Positions 1 through 6,772 are shown, numbered from the stretch's first letter. The stretch is DNA of 27,016 nucleotides from CAZGSN01 sp964371655 (GCA_964371655.1 CAYJOD010000084.1:1-27016), one strand, 5' to 3'. Made by a program: numbers and translations. The notes: generated by a model from the letters alone, not told the origin.

Positions 1-56
1 GTGAAGCGTGAAGCGTGAAGCGTGAAGCGTGAAGCGTGAAGCGTGAAGCGTGAAGG
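1..56. repeat. Heptamer tandem repeat (GTGAAGC)n
   Basis: Seven perfect copies of GTGAAGC followed by one variant copy (GTGAAGG). The array runs off the left edge, so its true length is unknown. The inverse heptamer GCTTCAC reappears once at about 91-97, between copies of a second heptamer, GAGATAC (about 84-112). It lies beyond the 3' end of the ccr-like gene and is not coding. Confidence 0.9.
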
Positions 57-74
57 CGGCGCTGCGCGCCGCCT
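54..74 (-). terminator. Hairpin downstream of the ccr-like gene
   Basis: A perfect 8-bp stem (AGGCGGCG/CGCCGCCT) with a 5-nt loop lies about 50 nt beyond the stop of the minus-strand ccr-like gene. There is no clear U-tract after it, only a short TT, so termination is a guess from position and stem strength. Confidence 0.35.
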
Positions 75-122
75 CTTGTCCGACGAGATACGCTTCACGA
101 GATACGAGATACGCATCAGCCG

Positions 123-1364
123 TTAGACAGCTCTCATCCCCGTCTTCGGCGCTCCAACCAAGCACACCATTTTGCCTTCGGGGGCGCGGTTCTCGTGCAT
201 GATCTGGTGCGTTAGCCCGATCTCCTCGAACTTGTAGGTTTGCGCCAAGCAGGGATCGATCCTTTGGTCGAGAACGAGTTGATTGAAGGCGTAGGCCTGA
301 TCGTCGTTGGCGAAGTGCGATCCTTGGAAGCGCTTCTGCCGCATCCATAGATAGCGCAGATCGACGACGGCGTTGTAGCCGGAGGTGCCGGCGCAGATGA
401 CCACCATGCCGCCGGTATCGCAGACGAAGATCGACGTCGGCACGGTGTCTTCGCCGGGGTGCTCGAAGACGATGCGCGGGCTGCGCTTGTCGCCGATGAC
501 CTCCCACAGGGCTTTGCCGAACTCGCGGCAGCCGGCCGCCCACTTGTTGTAGGCGTCGCTGTCCTTCCAGTGCGGCATCATGCCCCAGTGGCTGAACTTC
601 TTGCGGTTGATCACACCCTTGGCGCCGAGCTTGATGCAGAACTCCGCCTTCTTGTCGTCGCCGACGACGCCGACGGGGATACCGCCTTGCGCCTTGACGA
701 TCTGGATCGCCATCGAGCCGAGGCCGCCCGAGGCGCCCCAGATGAGCACGATATCGTTCGGCTTCACGGTGTGCGGCGGCCACGCCATCAACATGCGGTA
801 GGCGGTGGACCCGACCAGAGTCGGCGCCGCCGCTTCTTCCCAGGTCAGATGCTGCGCCTTCGGCATCAGCTGGTGGGCTTGCACCTTGCTGAACTGCGCG
901 AAGCTTCCCCAACTCGTCTCGTAGCCCCAGATCTTGAACGACGCATCGAACATCGGGTCTTCGCCGTTCTTCACGGCGGCGCAGTCGCGGCTCCAGGTGC
1001 CGCAGTGGGCGACGACGTGATCGCCGACCTTGACGTTGCTCACGTCGCCGCCGACGGCATAGACGATCCCGGAGGCGTCGCTGCCGCCGATGTGAAAGTC
1101 GCTCATGTCGAACTTCGCCTTGTTGCGCGCGGCGATGACGTTGACCGGCGATCCGAGGGCGGCCCAGACGTTGTTGAAGTTGATCCCCGCCGCCATGACG
1201 TAGATCAAGGCTTCGTCCGCCTTGATCTCCGGGACCGCAATCTTCTCGATCTGGAATGCCTGCTTGGGTTCACCGAAACGCTCGGCGCGAATGACTTGGG
1301 CGTACATCTGCTTCGGCACGGTGCCGAGTGGGGGAATCTCGCCAATCTCGTAGATGTCCTTCAT
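123..1364 (-). CDS. ccr: Crotonyl-CoA carboxylase/reductase (ethylmalonyl-CoA-forming)
   Basis: A 413-residue zinc-free MDR-superfamily enzyme. The family reductively carboxylates crotonyl-CoA to ethylmalonyl-CoA with NADPH and CO2, or reduces it without CO2. The N-terminus (KDIYEIGEIPPLG) and C-terminus are typical of Ccr. The nucleotide-binding glycine motif WGASGGLGS lies at 209-217. Residues known from Ccr to hold CO2 appear conserved: the Asn in NFNNVW (62-67), the aromatic-Glu pair in IWGYE (Tyr148, Glu149) and His350 in QGSHFAN. This favours a true carboxylase over a plain acrylyl- or crotonyl-CoA reductase. It is slightly shorter than the roughly 430-residue norm at the N-terminus. 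The ATG is preceded by AGGAGG at 1371-1376 (minus strand). It stands alone: no ethylmalonyl-CoA mutase, epimerase or mesaconyl-CoA genes are nearby, so the pathway (acetate or C1 assimilation, or butyryl/ethylmalonyl extender supply) cannot be decided here. Confidence 0.93.
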   Translation of the reverse strand: MKDIYEIGEIPPLGTVPKQMYAQVIRAERFGEPKQAFQIEKIAVPEIKADEALIYVMAAGINFNNVWAALGSPVNVIAARNKAKFDMSDFHIGGSDASGIVYAVGGDVSNVKVGDHVVAHCGTWSRDCAAVKNGEDPMFDASFKIWGYETSWGSFAQFSKVQAHQLMPKAQHLTWEEAAAPTLVGSTAYRMLMAWPPHTVKPNDIVLIWGASGGLGSMAIQIVKAQGGIPVGVVGDDKKAEFCIKLGAKGVINRKKFSHWGMMPHWKDSDAYNKWAAGCREFGKALWEVIGDKRSPRIVFEHPGEDTVPTSIFVCDTGGMVVICAGTSGYNAVVDLRYLWMRQKRFQGSHFANDDQAYAFNQLVLDQRIDPCLAQTYKFEEIGLTHQIMHENRAPEGKMVCLVGAPKTGMRAV

Positions 1365-1491
1365 TGAAATCCTCCTGGTGGGCAGCGCCCACCCTCCGAC
1401 TGCAAGCGTCTCGCGACGCCGGCGATTTAACGTGAAGGCCGCGGCGAGGCAACGGAGCGTGGTGTGCGTGCAATGTAGCCGCGCTCGCCAG

Positions 1492-1608
1492 GGGTTGTCT
1501 CAAGACTCGCTTGGGGCTGGTGGCTTGAGGCTCGGGGCTTGCGTCTTCTCAGCTCTTCGCGAGCCCCCAGCCCCTAGTCACGAGCCCCAGGAATGGTTTT
1601 GAGACAAC
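1492..1608. mobile_element. 117-bp foldback (MITE-like) element with 8-bp direct repeats
   Basis: Perfect terminal inverted repeats GTTGTCTCAA (1494-1503) and TTGAGACAAC (1599-1608) continue inward as about 50-bp imperfect arms rich in GGGGCT words, so the whole unit can fold back. It is bounded by identical CTCGCCAG octamers at 1484-1491 and 1609-1616, as expected of a target-site duplication. It has no coding capacity. It lies in the 341-bp gap between the divergent ccr-like and M20 genes, which otherwise holds only their start regions. Confidence 0.7.
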
Positions 1609-1705
1609 CTCGCCAGAGCGTGGCTGATCGCTGTCAGCACAGTCAATTCGTCGCTTGCATCGGTCGTGCTGCATGGGCGATGGTACGGCACAGGGAGGAG
1701 CGTCG

Positions 1706-2896
1706 ATGCCGCGGTTGCTACAGGAACTCAAGGATGAGGCAGGCAAGGCGGTCGACGCCGGCGCGGTGGCGTTGACCGAGCTCAGCGCACGCATTCACGC
1801 CAACCCCGAGCTCAAGCACCAAGAGCACAAGGCATCGGCGTGGCTGGCGGAGTATCTCGAACAACATGGCTTTGCAGTCGAGCGCGGCGCCTTCGGGCTA
1901 CCCACCGCGTTTGCCGCGCGCATCGGTTCGGGAGCTCCGACGGTAGCGATCCTTTGCGAGTACGATGCGCTGCCCGGTGTCGGTCACGCTTGCGGGCACA
2001 ACATCATCGCCACCGCGGGTGCGGGTGCCGGTGCGGCGCTGGCCGCACTCGTTGCCGATAGTGGCGGCAGTGTCCTCGTGCTCGGCACGCCGGCGGAAGA
2101 GGGCGGCGGCGGCAAGATCCTGATGGCCCGCAACGGCGCCTTCGACGGCGTCGATGCGGCGATGATGGTGCATCCGGCCGGGATCGATGTGGCAGCGATG
2201 ACGGTCCTCGCTGTCGCCGAGGTCGACGTCGAATACCGGGGCCGCGCCGCGCACGCTTCGGCGGCGCCGCATCGCGGCGTCAATGCCCTGGACGCCTTGG
2301 TCACCGCCTACTCCGCGATCGCGCAGCTGCGCCAACATATCCGCCCAACCGAGCGTATCCACGGAATCATCACCGATGGCGGTCGCGCCGCCAATATCGT
2401 CCCGGAGCGCGCCGCCGGCTTGTTCATGATTCGGGCGCAAAACGAACGCCGACTCGAAGAGCTGAAGCGGCGGGTCGAAGGTTGCTTTCAAGCTGGCGCC
2501 GCGGCGACCGGTGCGCAGCTGACGCTGCACTACCACGGCCTCGACTACTCCGACATGGTCACCAACGAGCCGCTGGTATTGGCCTACAGCGCCAATCTGG
2601 AGACACTCGGCCGCAAGATCACGCCCCTCGAAGACGTTGCCGAGTCGGTTGCCGGCAGCACCGACATGGGCAACGTCAGCAAGCTGGTGCCGGCAATCCA
2701 TCCGATGATTGCCGTCGCACCGCCGCAGGTACCGCTGCACTCCGTCGACTTCGCCCGTTACGCCGCTTCTGCCGCCGGCGATCGTGCCGTCGTCGACGGT
2801 GCCAAGGCGCTGGCGATGACCGCCTTGGATGTCTTGTGCAACCCCGAGCTGAGAGCGGCGATGAAGACTGCGTTCGCGCACCGGCGCGGTGAATGA
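1706..2896 (+). CDS. M20-family amidohydrolase/dipeptidase (PM20D2/AbgB-like)
   Basis: A 396-residue cytoplasmic metallo-amidohydrolase of the M20 family. Family members cleave amide bonds of N-acyl amino acids or dipeptides with a di-metal site. Visible motifs are CEYDALPGVGHACGHN (84-99), the GTPAEEGGGGK segment with catalytic/metal Glu131-Glu132, His156 in the MVHP motif, and a C-terminal metal His345 in VPLHSVDF. The dimerisation lid with GRAAHASAAP and GVNALDA follows at about 179-197. The pattern most resembles the PM20D2 (ACY1L2) and p-aminobenzoyl-glutamate hydrolase subgroup, but the substrate cannot be read from sequence. The ATG at 1706 has GGGAGGAG at 1692-1699; the frame is open further upstream to 1655 but without a comparable ribosome site. 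No lone neighbour suggests a pathway. Confidence 0.88.
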   Translation: MPRLLQELKDEAGKAVDAGAVALTELSARIHANPELKHQEHKASAWLAEYLEQHGFAVERGAFGLPTAFAARIGSGAPTVAILCEYDALPGVGHACGHNIIATAGAGAGAALAALVADSGGSVLVLGTPAEEGGGGKILMARNGAFDGVDAAMMVHPAGIDVAAMTVLAVAEVDVEYRGRAAHASAAPHRGVNALDALVTAYSAIAQLRQHIRPTERIHGIITDGGRAANIVPERAAGLFMIRAQNERRLEELKRRVEGCFQAGAAATGAQLTLHYHGLDYSDMVTNEPLVLAYSANLETLGRKITPLEDVAESVAGSTDMGNVSKLVPAIHPMIAVAPPQVPLHSVDFARYAASAAGDRAVVDGAKALAMTALDVLCNPELRAAMKTAFAHRRGE

Positions 2897-2987
2897 TCTA
2901 GCGTGAGCGTAGCGCGCAGCTCCACCGGCGCCGGCTATTGTCGTTTTCGGGTTGAAGCGGGGGGCAGCGTGTTGTTAGCTAGCGGCC

Positions 2988-3749
2988 ATGCTGCGCGGTG
3001 ACTTCCATCACCACATCGATGCGGATCCGGTCGACGGGCGTTTCGTTTGCTACTCGATCGGCGCTCTCATCGATCATGCGGCGACCCTGGGGCTCCAGGT
3101 CTTGGCCGTCACCTGCCATGAGTCCGTTCCCTACGACGGCGCGGCGGTTCGCTACGCTGCCGACAAGGGCATCTTGCTGTTGCGCGGAATGGAGGCGACG
3201 GTGGCGCGCCAGCACGTGTTGCTGCTGAACTTCCGCGACTTTCCGCCCGGCATTTGCACCATGGACGAGATCGCCGCGCGCAAGGATCCGGGCGCATTAG
3301 TGATCGCGCCCCATCCGTTCTACCCCACGGCAGTTGCCAGCGGCGAGCTCTTGCGTGCCTATCCGAGCGTGTTCGATGCGGTGGAGTTCTCGGGCATGTA
3401 CACCCAGCTCACCCCGCACTTCAATCGCCAGGCGGAGGCCTTTGCCCGCAGCGCCGGCCTCCCCGTCGTTGGCAACACCGATACCCATTTTCTCTGGCAA
3501 GCAGGGCGAACGTTCACGTGGATCGATGCGCCGGCGGACAAAGACGCGGTTCTCGATGCCATCCGTCATGGGCGCGTCCAGGTGTCGAGCCGACCCCTGA
3601 GTTGGCATCAAGTCGTGCGCTTCATCCACGGGGCGCACGCGACGACAGGGACGGTGCGCGACGGCCTGCAGTACATGCGCAAGATCTTGCGGCGCACGCG
3701 CGCTGCCGAGCAGGTCTTCGAAGCGCGACCGGCCTCCGATAAAGCTTGA
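2988..3749 (+). CDS. PHP-domain metal-dependent hydrolase
   Basis: A 253-residue protein of the PHP (polymerase and histidinol phosphatase) fold, whose members hydrolyse phosphoesters with a trinuclear metal site. Motifs in order are DFHHHID with the HxH pair His7/His9, His44 in TCHES, Glu69 in GMEAT, His109 in APHPF, and the final Asp165/His167 in NTDTH. All metal ligands expected of the fold appear present. The last 50 or so residues are a basic tail (RRTRAAEQ and around) without a recognised domain. It is similar in size to stand-alone YciV/TrpH-like or PHP-associated hydrolases; the substrate is unknown. No strong Shine-Dalgarno sequence precedes the ATG. It sits 91 bp after the M20 gene in the same direction and converges on the toxin gene. 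Confidence 0.82.
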   Translation: MLRGDFHHHIDADPVDGRFVCYSIGALIDHAATLGLQVLAVTCHESVPYDGAAVRYAADKGILLLRGMEATVARQHVLLLNFRDFPPGICTMDEIAARKDPGALVIAPHPFYPTAVASGELLRAYPSVFDAVEFSGMYTQLTPHFNRQAEAFARSAGLPVVGNTDTHFLWQAGRTFTWIDAPADKDAVLDAIRHGRVQVSSRPLSWHQVVRFIHGAHATTGTVRDGLQYMRKILRRTRAAEQVFEARPASDKA

Positions 3750-3751
3750 CG

Positions 3752-3773
3752 TGGGCGGCGTTGACGTCGCCCA
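3752..3773. terminator. Hairpin between convergent genes
   Basis: A 9-bp stem TGGGCGGCG/CGTCGCCCA with one G-T pair closes a TTGA tetraloop, only 2 nt after the PHP stop and 14 nt beyond the toxin stop. It is well placed as a two-way terminator for the convergent genes. No U-tract follows on either strand, so the mechanism is uncertain. Confidence 0.5.
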
Positions 3774-3787
3774 TTCGACTGGCCGTG

Positions 3788-4471
3788 TCACTTGGCGCTC
3801 GGTTCGGCCTTCAACGCCGCGGCGACGATTGGCTTCGCCCAGGCCGGTGTCTTGGCGAGTCGCTCGCGGTTGTGCACGCGGCCGTCGACAAAATCGAGTA
3901 GGAGCTCGAGACGTGGGCGCTCGGCGCGGTCGACATCCGCTTCGTAGCTGTTGTCGTACACCTTGAGCGCCGCAAGCTTGGGCACTAAACGCGCGAGATT
4001 GGCGCGGCTCTCATCGTAGCGTTCGCGAATCCGTTGTGGTGGAATGTCGTGTCCGCCGCGGGCCGCACGTGCTTTGACCCGCGCCACGTGACGCTCGGCG
4101 CTATCAAGGGCCACATACCAGATCTTGAGCGCCATCCCGCGTTCGGCGGCTCGATGCAACAACCGGCTGATCGTGCGCCCGCCCAGGGTCGTCTCGAACG
4201 CAAAGCTCTCGCCCGTTGCGATGGCGGCTTCCAGGTGTTGTCTGCCGATTTCCCAAGCGTGGGTGTTCGCCTGAGCGCGCGGCAGACCGGGGTTGCGCTC
4301 CAGAAGCTTGAGGGTGAATTCATCCGGATTGAAGTAATCGGCGCCGGACTCGCGAATCATTTCGCCGATGATACTACTCTTGCCGCCGCCGTTGGGTCCG
4401 GCGAGTACCCAGATCGTGGGCCGCGCCTCAGCGGTCACGGCGTTTTGCGCCGCGCTGGTGCGCCTTGCCAA
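3788..4471 (-). CDS. Zeta-toxin-like P-loop kinase (COG4185 type)
   Basis: A 227-residue P-loop kinase resembling chromosomal zeta-toxin-family proteins, which in studied cases phosphorylate UDP-N-acetylglucosamine or related nucleotide substrates. The Walker A motif GPNGGGKS is at 25-32, followed by YFNPDE (46-51) and FAFETTLGG (90-98). An arginine-rich lid with RGGHDIPP (138-145) then IRERY follows, and AALKVYDNS (167-175) near the end. The start used is TTG at 4471, which overlaps the antitoxin gene by 44 nt; a GTG at 4438 is the alternative and would keep the whole P-loop. The overlap implies translational coupling to the antitoxin upstream. Members of this group are not all toxic, so toxin is a family-based label. 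Confidence 0.78.
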   Translation of the reverse strand: MARRTSAAQNAVTAEARPTIWVLAGPNGGGKSSIIGEMIRESGADYFNPDEFTLKLLERNPGLPRAQANTHAWEIGRQHLEAAIATGESFAFETTLGGRTISRLLHRAAERGMALKIWYVALDSAERHVARVKARAARGGHDIPPQRIRERYDESRANLARLVPKLAALKVYDNSYEADVDRAERPRLELLLDFVDGRVHNRERLAKTPAWAKPIVAAALKAEPSAK

Positions 4472-4739
4472 GTTGCCCCGGCGCGGCGTCGAAGGCCGCC
4501 TGCATCGCCTTGTTGAAACGCGGTTGCTGCATCCGCGCCACCAGCGTGTCGAATTCCTCGTTTAGCGTGTCGATGACGTGGGACGCGGCAGGGTTCAGCG
4601 TCTCGTACTCCTCGACGGAGATCAAGACGGCAACGGGCCGCTTTTGCTTCTCGATCACGACTCGCCCGGTGCGGGCCGCATCCAGATATTTCCCGACGTG
4701 TTGTTTGAACTCTGTCGCGCTAGCTCTCGTCGCTGCCAT
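4428..4739 (-). CDS. Phd/YefM-family antitoxin
   Basis: A 103-residue protein whose N-terminus has the Phd/YefM fold signature: ATEFKQHVGKYLDAARTG, then VVIEKQKRPVAVLISVEEYE (about 8-46). This segment normally dimerises and binds the operon's own promoter. The C-terminal half (TLNEEFDTLVARMQQPRF) is charged and helical, as expected of a toxin-neutralising tail. The ATG at 4739 has GGAG about 10 nt upstream on the minus strand; the open frame runs on upstream to 4907 but through repeat DNA, so the longer form is rejected. Its last 44 nt overlap the zeta-like gene. Phd-type antitoxins more often pair with Doc, YoeB or PIN toxins, so this is a partner swap relative to epsilon-zeta. Confidence 0.82.
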   Translation of the reverse strand: MAATRASATEFKQHVGKYLDAARTGRVVIEKQKRPVAVLISVEEYETLNPAASHVIDTLNEEFDTLVARMQQPRFNKAMQAAFDAAPGQLGKAHQRGAKRRDR

Positions 4740-4762
4740 GGTCTTCGACTCCGATGAGGAAC

Positions 4763-4790
4763 ATTCTGCACAATCTGGGCGAAATGTCCA
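4763..4790 (-). promoter_or_regulatory. Candidate promoter of the antitoxin-kinase operon
   Basis: On the minus strand TGGACA (4785-4790) and CAGAAT (4763-4768) are separated by 16 nt, a 5/6 and 4/6 match to the sigma-70 boxes. Transcription would begin some 15-20 nt before the antitoxin ATG and include its GGAG site. Confidence 0.45.
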
Positions 4791-4808
4791 TAATGAGCCT
4801 ATTGAGCG

Positions 4809-4982
4809 TTGCATAAGAAATAGAAACCCGAACGCGGAACGGACGAAGAGGACCAACCACAGAGGCACAGAGAACACCGAGAAAGAACCCGGAGAAATGG
4901 GGGTCAATCACTGTGCTTGAACACTCAGCCGCTTCTCTGTGGCCTCTGTGGCTCTGTGGTTCATTTTCTATTTCTTTTGCAA
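4809..4982. repeat. Foldback repeat with CACAGAG arms (copy 1)
   Basis: Outer inverted repeats TTGCATAAGAAATAGAAA (4809-4826) and its complement (4965-4982) differ at one position. Inside them are a second pair of about 30-bp arms: ACCACAGAGGCACAGAGA begins the left arm at 4856, and the right arm is 4932-4960. The arms contain repeated CACAGAG words shared with the copy at 6485-6648. It fills most of the 269-bp gap between the antitoxin and cytochrome P460 genes and has no coding content. Confidence 0.75.
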
Positions 4983-5008
4983 GAGTCAGTAAGCGCCGGC
5001 CGAGGACC

Positions 5009-5641
5009 CTACTCGCGCAACGTTGAGAAAACGAAGTCGCTGTTCTTTTGCGCCTGATGGCAGTTGAAGCATTGGCCCGCTGGATCGTTGACGATCGCTT
5101 CGCCGGGATTCCCGCCTTTGAACGCTTGGAACCCCCAGCCGCCGGTATCTTTGTACTTCTTCGCTTCCTTCTGCATCACGGCGACGACCTTGCGCGTGCC
5201 TTCCGTGTAGGCGCCGTCGGCGTCCTCGCTTTGCAGTAGGTCGAAGACCAGAACCGAGCCGTCGGCAAACGGTCCGTGCGCTTTCAGCGCTGCCAGGCCG
5301 GCTTTGTTGACGTAGACGTGATGGATGCCGGCGAACGCGGCGAAGAGCGGATGCTTGTCGGAATAAATCACCATCGACTTTACGTGCCTCCACTCGCGAT
5401 ACCCGCGCGGATACTTCGGGCCGGCTGCCGGGTCCGCATAGGCTGCCGTGGACAGGGCGGCGAGCACCAACGCGACCCGAGCGAACTTGGTAGAGATCCG
5501 CGGAAGTGAGTGTCCAGACCTCGGGCCTCGGACTTCAGGCTTCGGGTCCGGAATCTCTTCCTGAGGTCTGAGGCCCGAGGTCTGAGGCCGCCTTCCGCGC
5601 GCGCGGTCACCATTTTCTGGGGAGCTGTACCTAGGTTCCAT
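5009..5641 (-). CDS. Cytochrome P460 family protein with unusual N-terminal extension
   Basis: A 210-residue frame whose residues 70-210 form a cytochrome P460 domain, a periplasmic mono-haem fold linked in studied members to oxidation or detoxification of hydroxylamine and NO. Family-type segments are YPRGYREW (77-84), HVKSMVI (86-92), GIHHVYVN (105-112), the SVLVFDLL strand (129-136) and TGGWGFQAF (166-174). The c-type haem site CFNCH is at 191-195. A Sec signal (KFARVALVLAALSTAAYA, 52-69) lies internally, not at the N-terminus. No ATG, GTG or TTG is in frame just before it. The only supported start is ATG 5641, with GAGGAG 7 nt upstream, 11 nt after the SIMPL stop. Residues 20-43 are translated from a foldback repeat (5515-5584). 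Either the extra N-terminus is tolerated, or the insertion has impaired export. Operon with the SIMPL gene. Confidence 0.82.
   Translation of the reverse strand: MEPRYSSPENGDRARGRRPQTSGLRPQEEIPDPKPEVRGPRSGHSLPRISTKFARVALVLAALSTAAYADPAAGPKYPRGYREWRHVKSMVIYSDKHPLFAAFAGIHHVYVNKAGLAALKAHGPFADGSVLVFDLLQSEDADGAYTEGTRKVVAVMQKEAKKYKDTGGWGFQAFKGGNPGEAIVNDPAGQCFNCHQAQKNSDFVFSTLRE
5515..5584. repeat. 70-bp foldback inside the P460 reading frame
   Basis: Inverted 25-bp arms at 5515-5539 and 5560-5584 match at 23 of 25 positions (left arm begins CAGACCTCGGGCCTC), with a 20-nt loop. A similar unpaired string, GACCTCGGGCTTCAGGCCTC, occurs at 9725-9744. The low-complexity GGCCTGAGG-type words explain the odd residues 20-43 of the P460 protein. 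Confidence 0.8.
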
Positions 5642-5652
5642 CGCTCATCTCC

Positions 5653-6363
5653 TCACTCGATCTCGTACGTGACTTCTAGAGTCGCGGAGACGCTGACGCT
5701 GCCTGGTTCGATGGGTGTCGGGGGGCGTGCTTCCATAGCGGCGAACGCGCCTCGTGCCGCGTAACGCGGTTGCACAATCGGTGCGCCCGAGGAGGAAGCG
5801 CGCAGGACCTTGGTGAGCTTCACCCCCAGCGACTTGGCGATGCTCTCCGCCTGGGCCCGAGCTTCATTCCCGGCTCGTTCCAATGCGGCGCGCAACTGCT
5901 CGTTGCGATTCGACAATCCGAAGCTGAGATTGCTGACGCGATTGCCGCCGGCAGTGATGGCGGCGTCGATGAGAGAACCGACCTGATCAATCTTGTGCGT
6001 CTCCACCTGCACTTCGTTGCGCGCGACGTAGCCGACGATCTTGGGCTCGCTGGTCTGACCGGGCTTCGTGTTCTCATAGCGTGGCTCGAGCGAGTAGCCC
6101 GTTGTCGTGACCTTATCCTCCGCAACGAGCAAGCTCTTGACTGCCGCCGCGACCTTGGCGCTACGCTTGGCATTGTCGGCGATGACGTCACCGGCGGTTG
6201 CGCCGGTGGTTTCGACGGCGATCGACACCACGGCCAGGTCCGGTGATGCACTGACCTCGCTGTGGCCGCTGACCGAGATCGTGCGTGGCTCCGGCTTTTC
6301 GTCCGCGACCACCCTGGTTGCCGATAGGGACAACGCTAGCAGGCAGGCAATGAGAGTGCGCAT
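5653..6363 (-). CDS. SIMPL-domain (DUF541) periplasmic protein
   Basis: A 236-residue exported protein of the SIMPL/BP26/OMP28 family, whose biochemical role is poorly known and which is often tied to envelope or oxidative stress. The signal peptide is MRTLIACLLALSLSATRVVA, with cleavage likely before DEK. The mature part opens with the usual ISVSGHSEVSASPDLAVVSI block (about 29-48), then TTGYSLEPRY and GYVARNEVQV (about 85-120) and a C-terminal VSVSATLEVTYE strand. The ATG at 6363 is chosen because it begins the signal peptide and has AGGAGA about 9 nt upstream; the frame opens 18 codons earlier without support. It is followed after 11 nt by the cytochrome P460 gene, so the two are likely co-transcribed. 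Confidence 0.88.
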   Translation of the reverse strand: MRTLIACLLALSLSATRVVADEKPEPRTISVSGHSEVSASPDLAVVSIAVETTGATAGDVIADNAKRSAKVAAAVKSLLVAEDKVTTTGYSLEPRYENTKPGQTSEPKIVGYVARNEVQVETHKIDQVGSLIDAAITAGGNRVSNLSFGLSNRNEQLRAALERAGNEARAQAESIAKSLGVKLTKVLRASSSGAPIVQPRYAARGAFAAMEARPPTPIEPGSVSVSATLEVTYEIE

Positions 6364-6484
6364 GCAGTGTTTTCTCCTCGACGGATCCTTACGCGTTCGA
6401 CTACGTGCCTGCAACATGGGGCAGGAGCGGAGAATTACGAAGACACGAAAGATCGACGCTTGGCTGCGTTTCTCACCGAAGAAT

Positions 6485-6648
6485 CACCACCGAGACACAG
6501 AGGCACAGAGGAGTGGAATGTGATCCGCACATGAAGCCGGCAATTTCGGTAGCGACAGGCGACCCATTGTTGTGGCCGTCGCTCTCATGCCTCCAAGGGA
6601 ATTCTTTGCCCAGCTTGGATTTCTCTGTGCCTCCGTGTCTCTGTGGTG
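6485..6648. repeat. Foldback repeat with CACAGAG arms (copy 2)
   Basis: Inverted arms at 6485-6510 and 6623-6648 (left arm CACCACCGAGACACAGAGG...) match except at two positions and are separated by 112 bp. The GAGGCACAGAG core is shared with the element at 4809-4982. It occupies the 409-bp gap between the divergent SIMPL and lipoprotein-like genes; I see no gene or RNA in the remainder of that gap. Confidence 0.75.
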
Positions 6649-6661
6649 AGAAATCCGAGCT

Positions 6662-6685
6662 AGAGGCACGGCATGCCGTGCCTCT
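6662..6685. repeat. 24-bp perfect palindrome
   Basis: The half-site AGAGGCACGGCA is followed directly by its exact complement, giving a 24-bp palindrome without a spacer, 13 bp after the foldback copy 2. It could be a protein-binding site, or a short member of a dispersed palindrome family; no T-tract follows, and it is about 90 bp upstream of the next gene. Confidence 0.85.
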
Positions 6686-6772
6686 GCAATCCCTTGCGAC
6701 CCGAGACCGACCACGGGCGAGCTTGCAGTCCTGCGCCGATGGGCGATACTAATCTTCGACTAGGTTCTCTTC

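Noticed and set aside
1..115. Heptamer repeats as a CRISPR array
   Set aside because: The units are 7 bp and contiguous, without spacers of regular length.
459..1367. A 302-codon plus-strand open frame opposite the ccr-like gene
   Set aside because: It is a GC-rich antisense shadow: no motifs and no ribosome site, while the minus strand encodes a clear Ccr.
1898..2881. A 327-codon minus-strand frame opposite the M20 gene
   Set aside because: It is antisense to a complete metallo-amidohydrolase and carries no recognisable motif.
4740..4907. An N-terminal extension of the antitoxin up to 4907
   Set aside because: It reads through the promoter-like sequence and the foldback repeat, and the conserved fold begins at the 4739 start.
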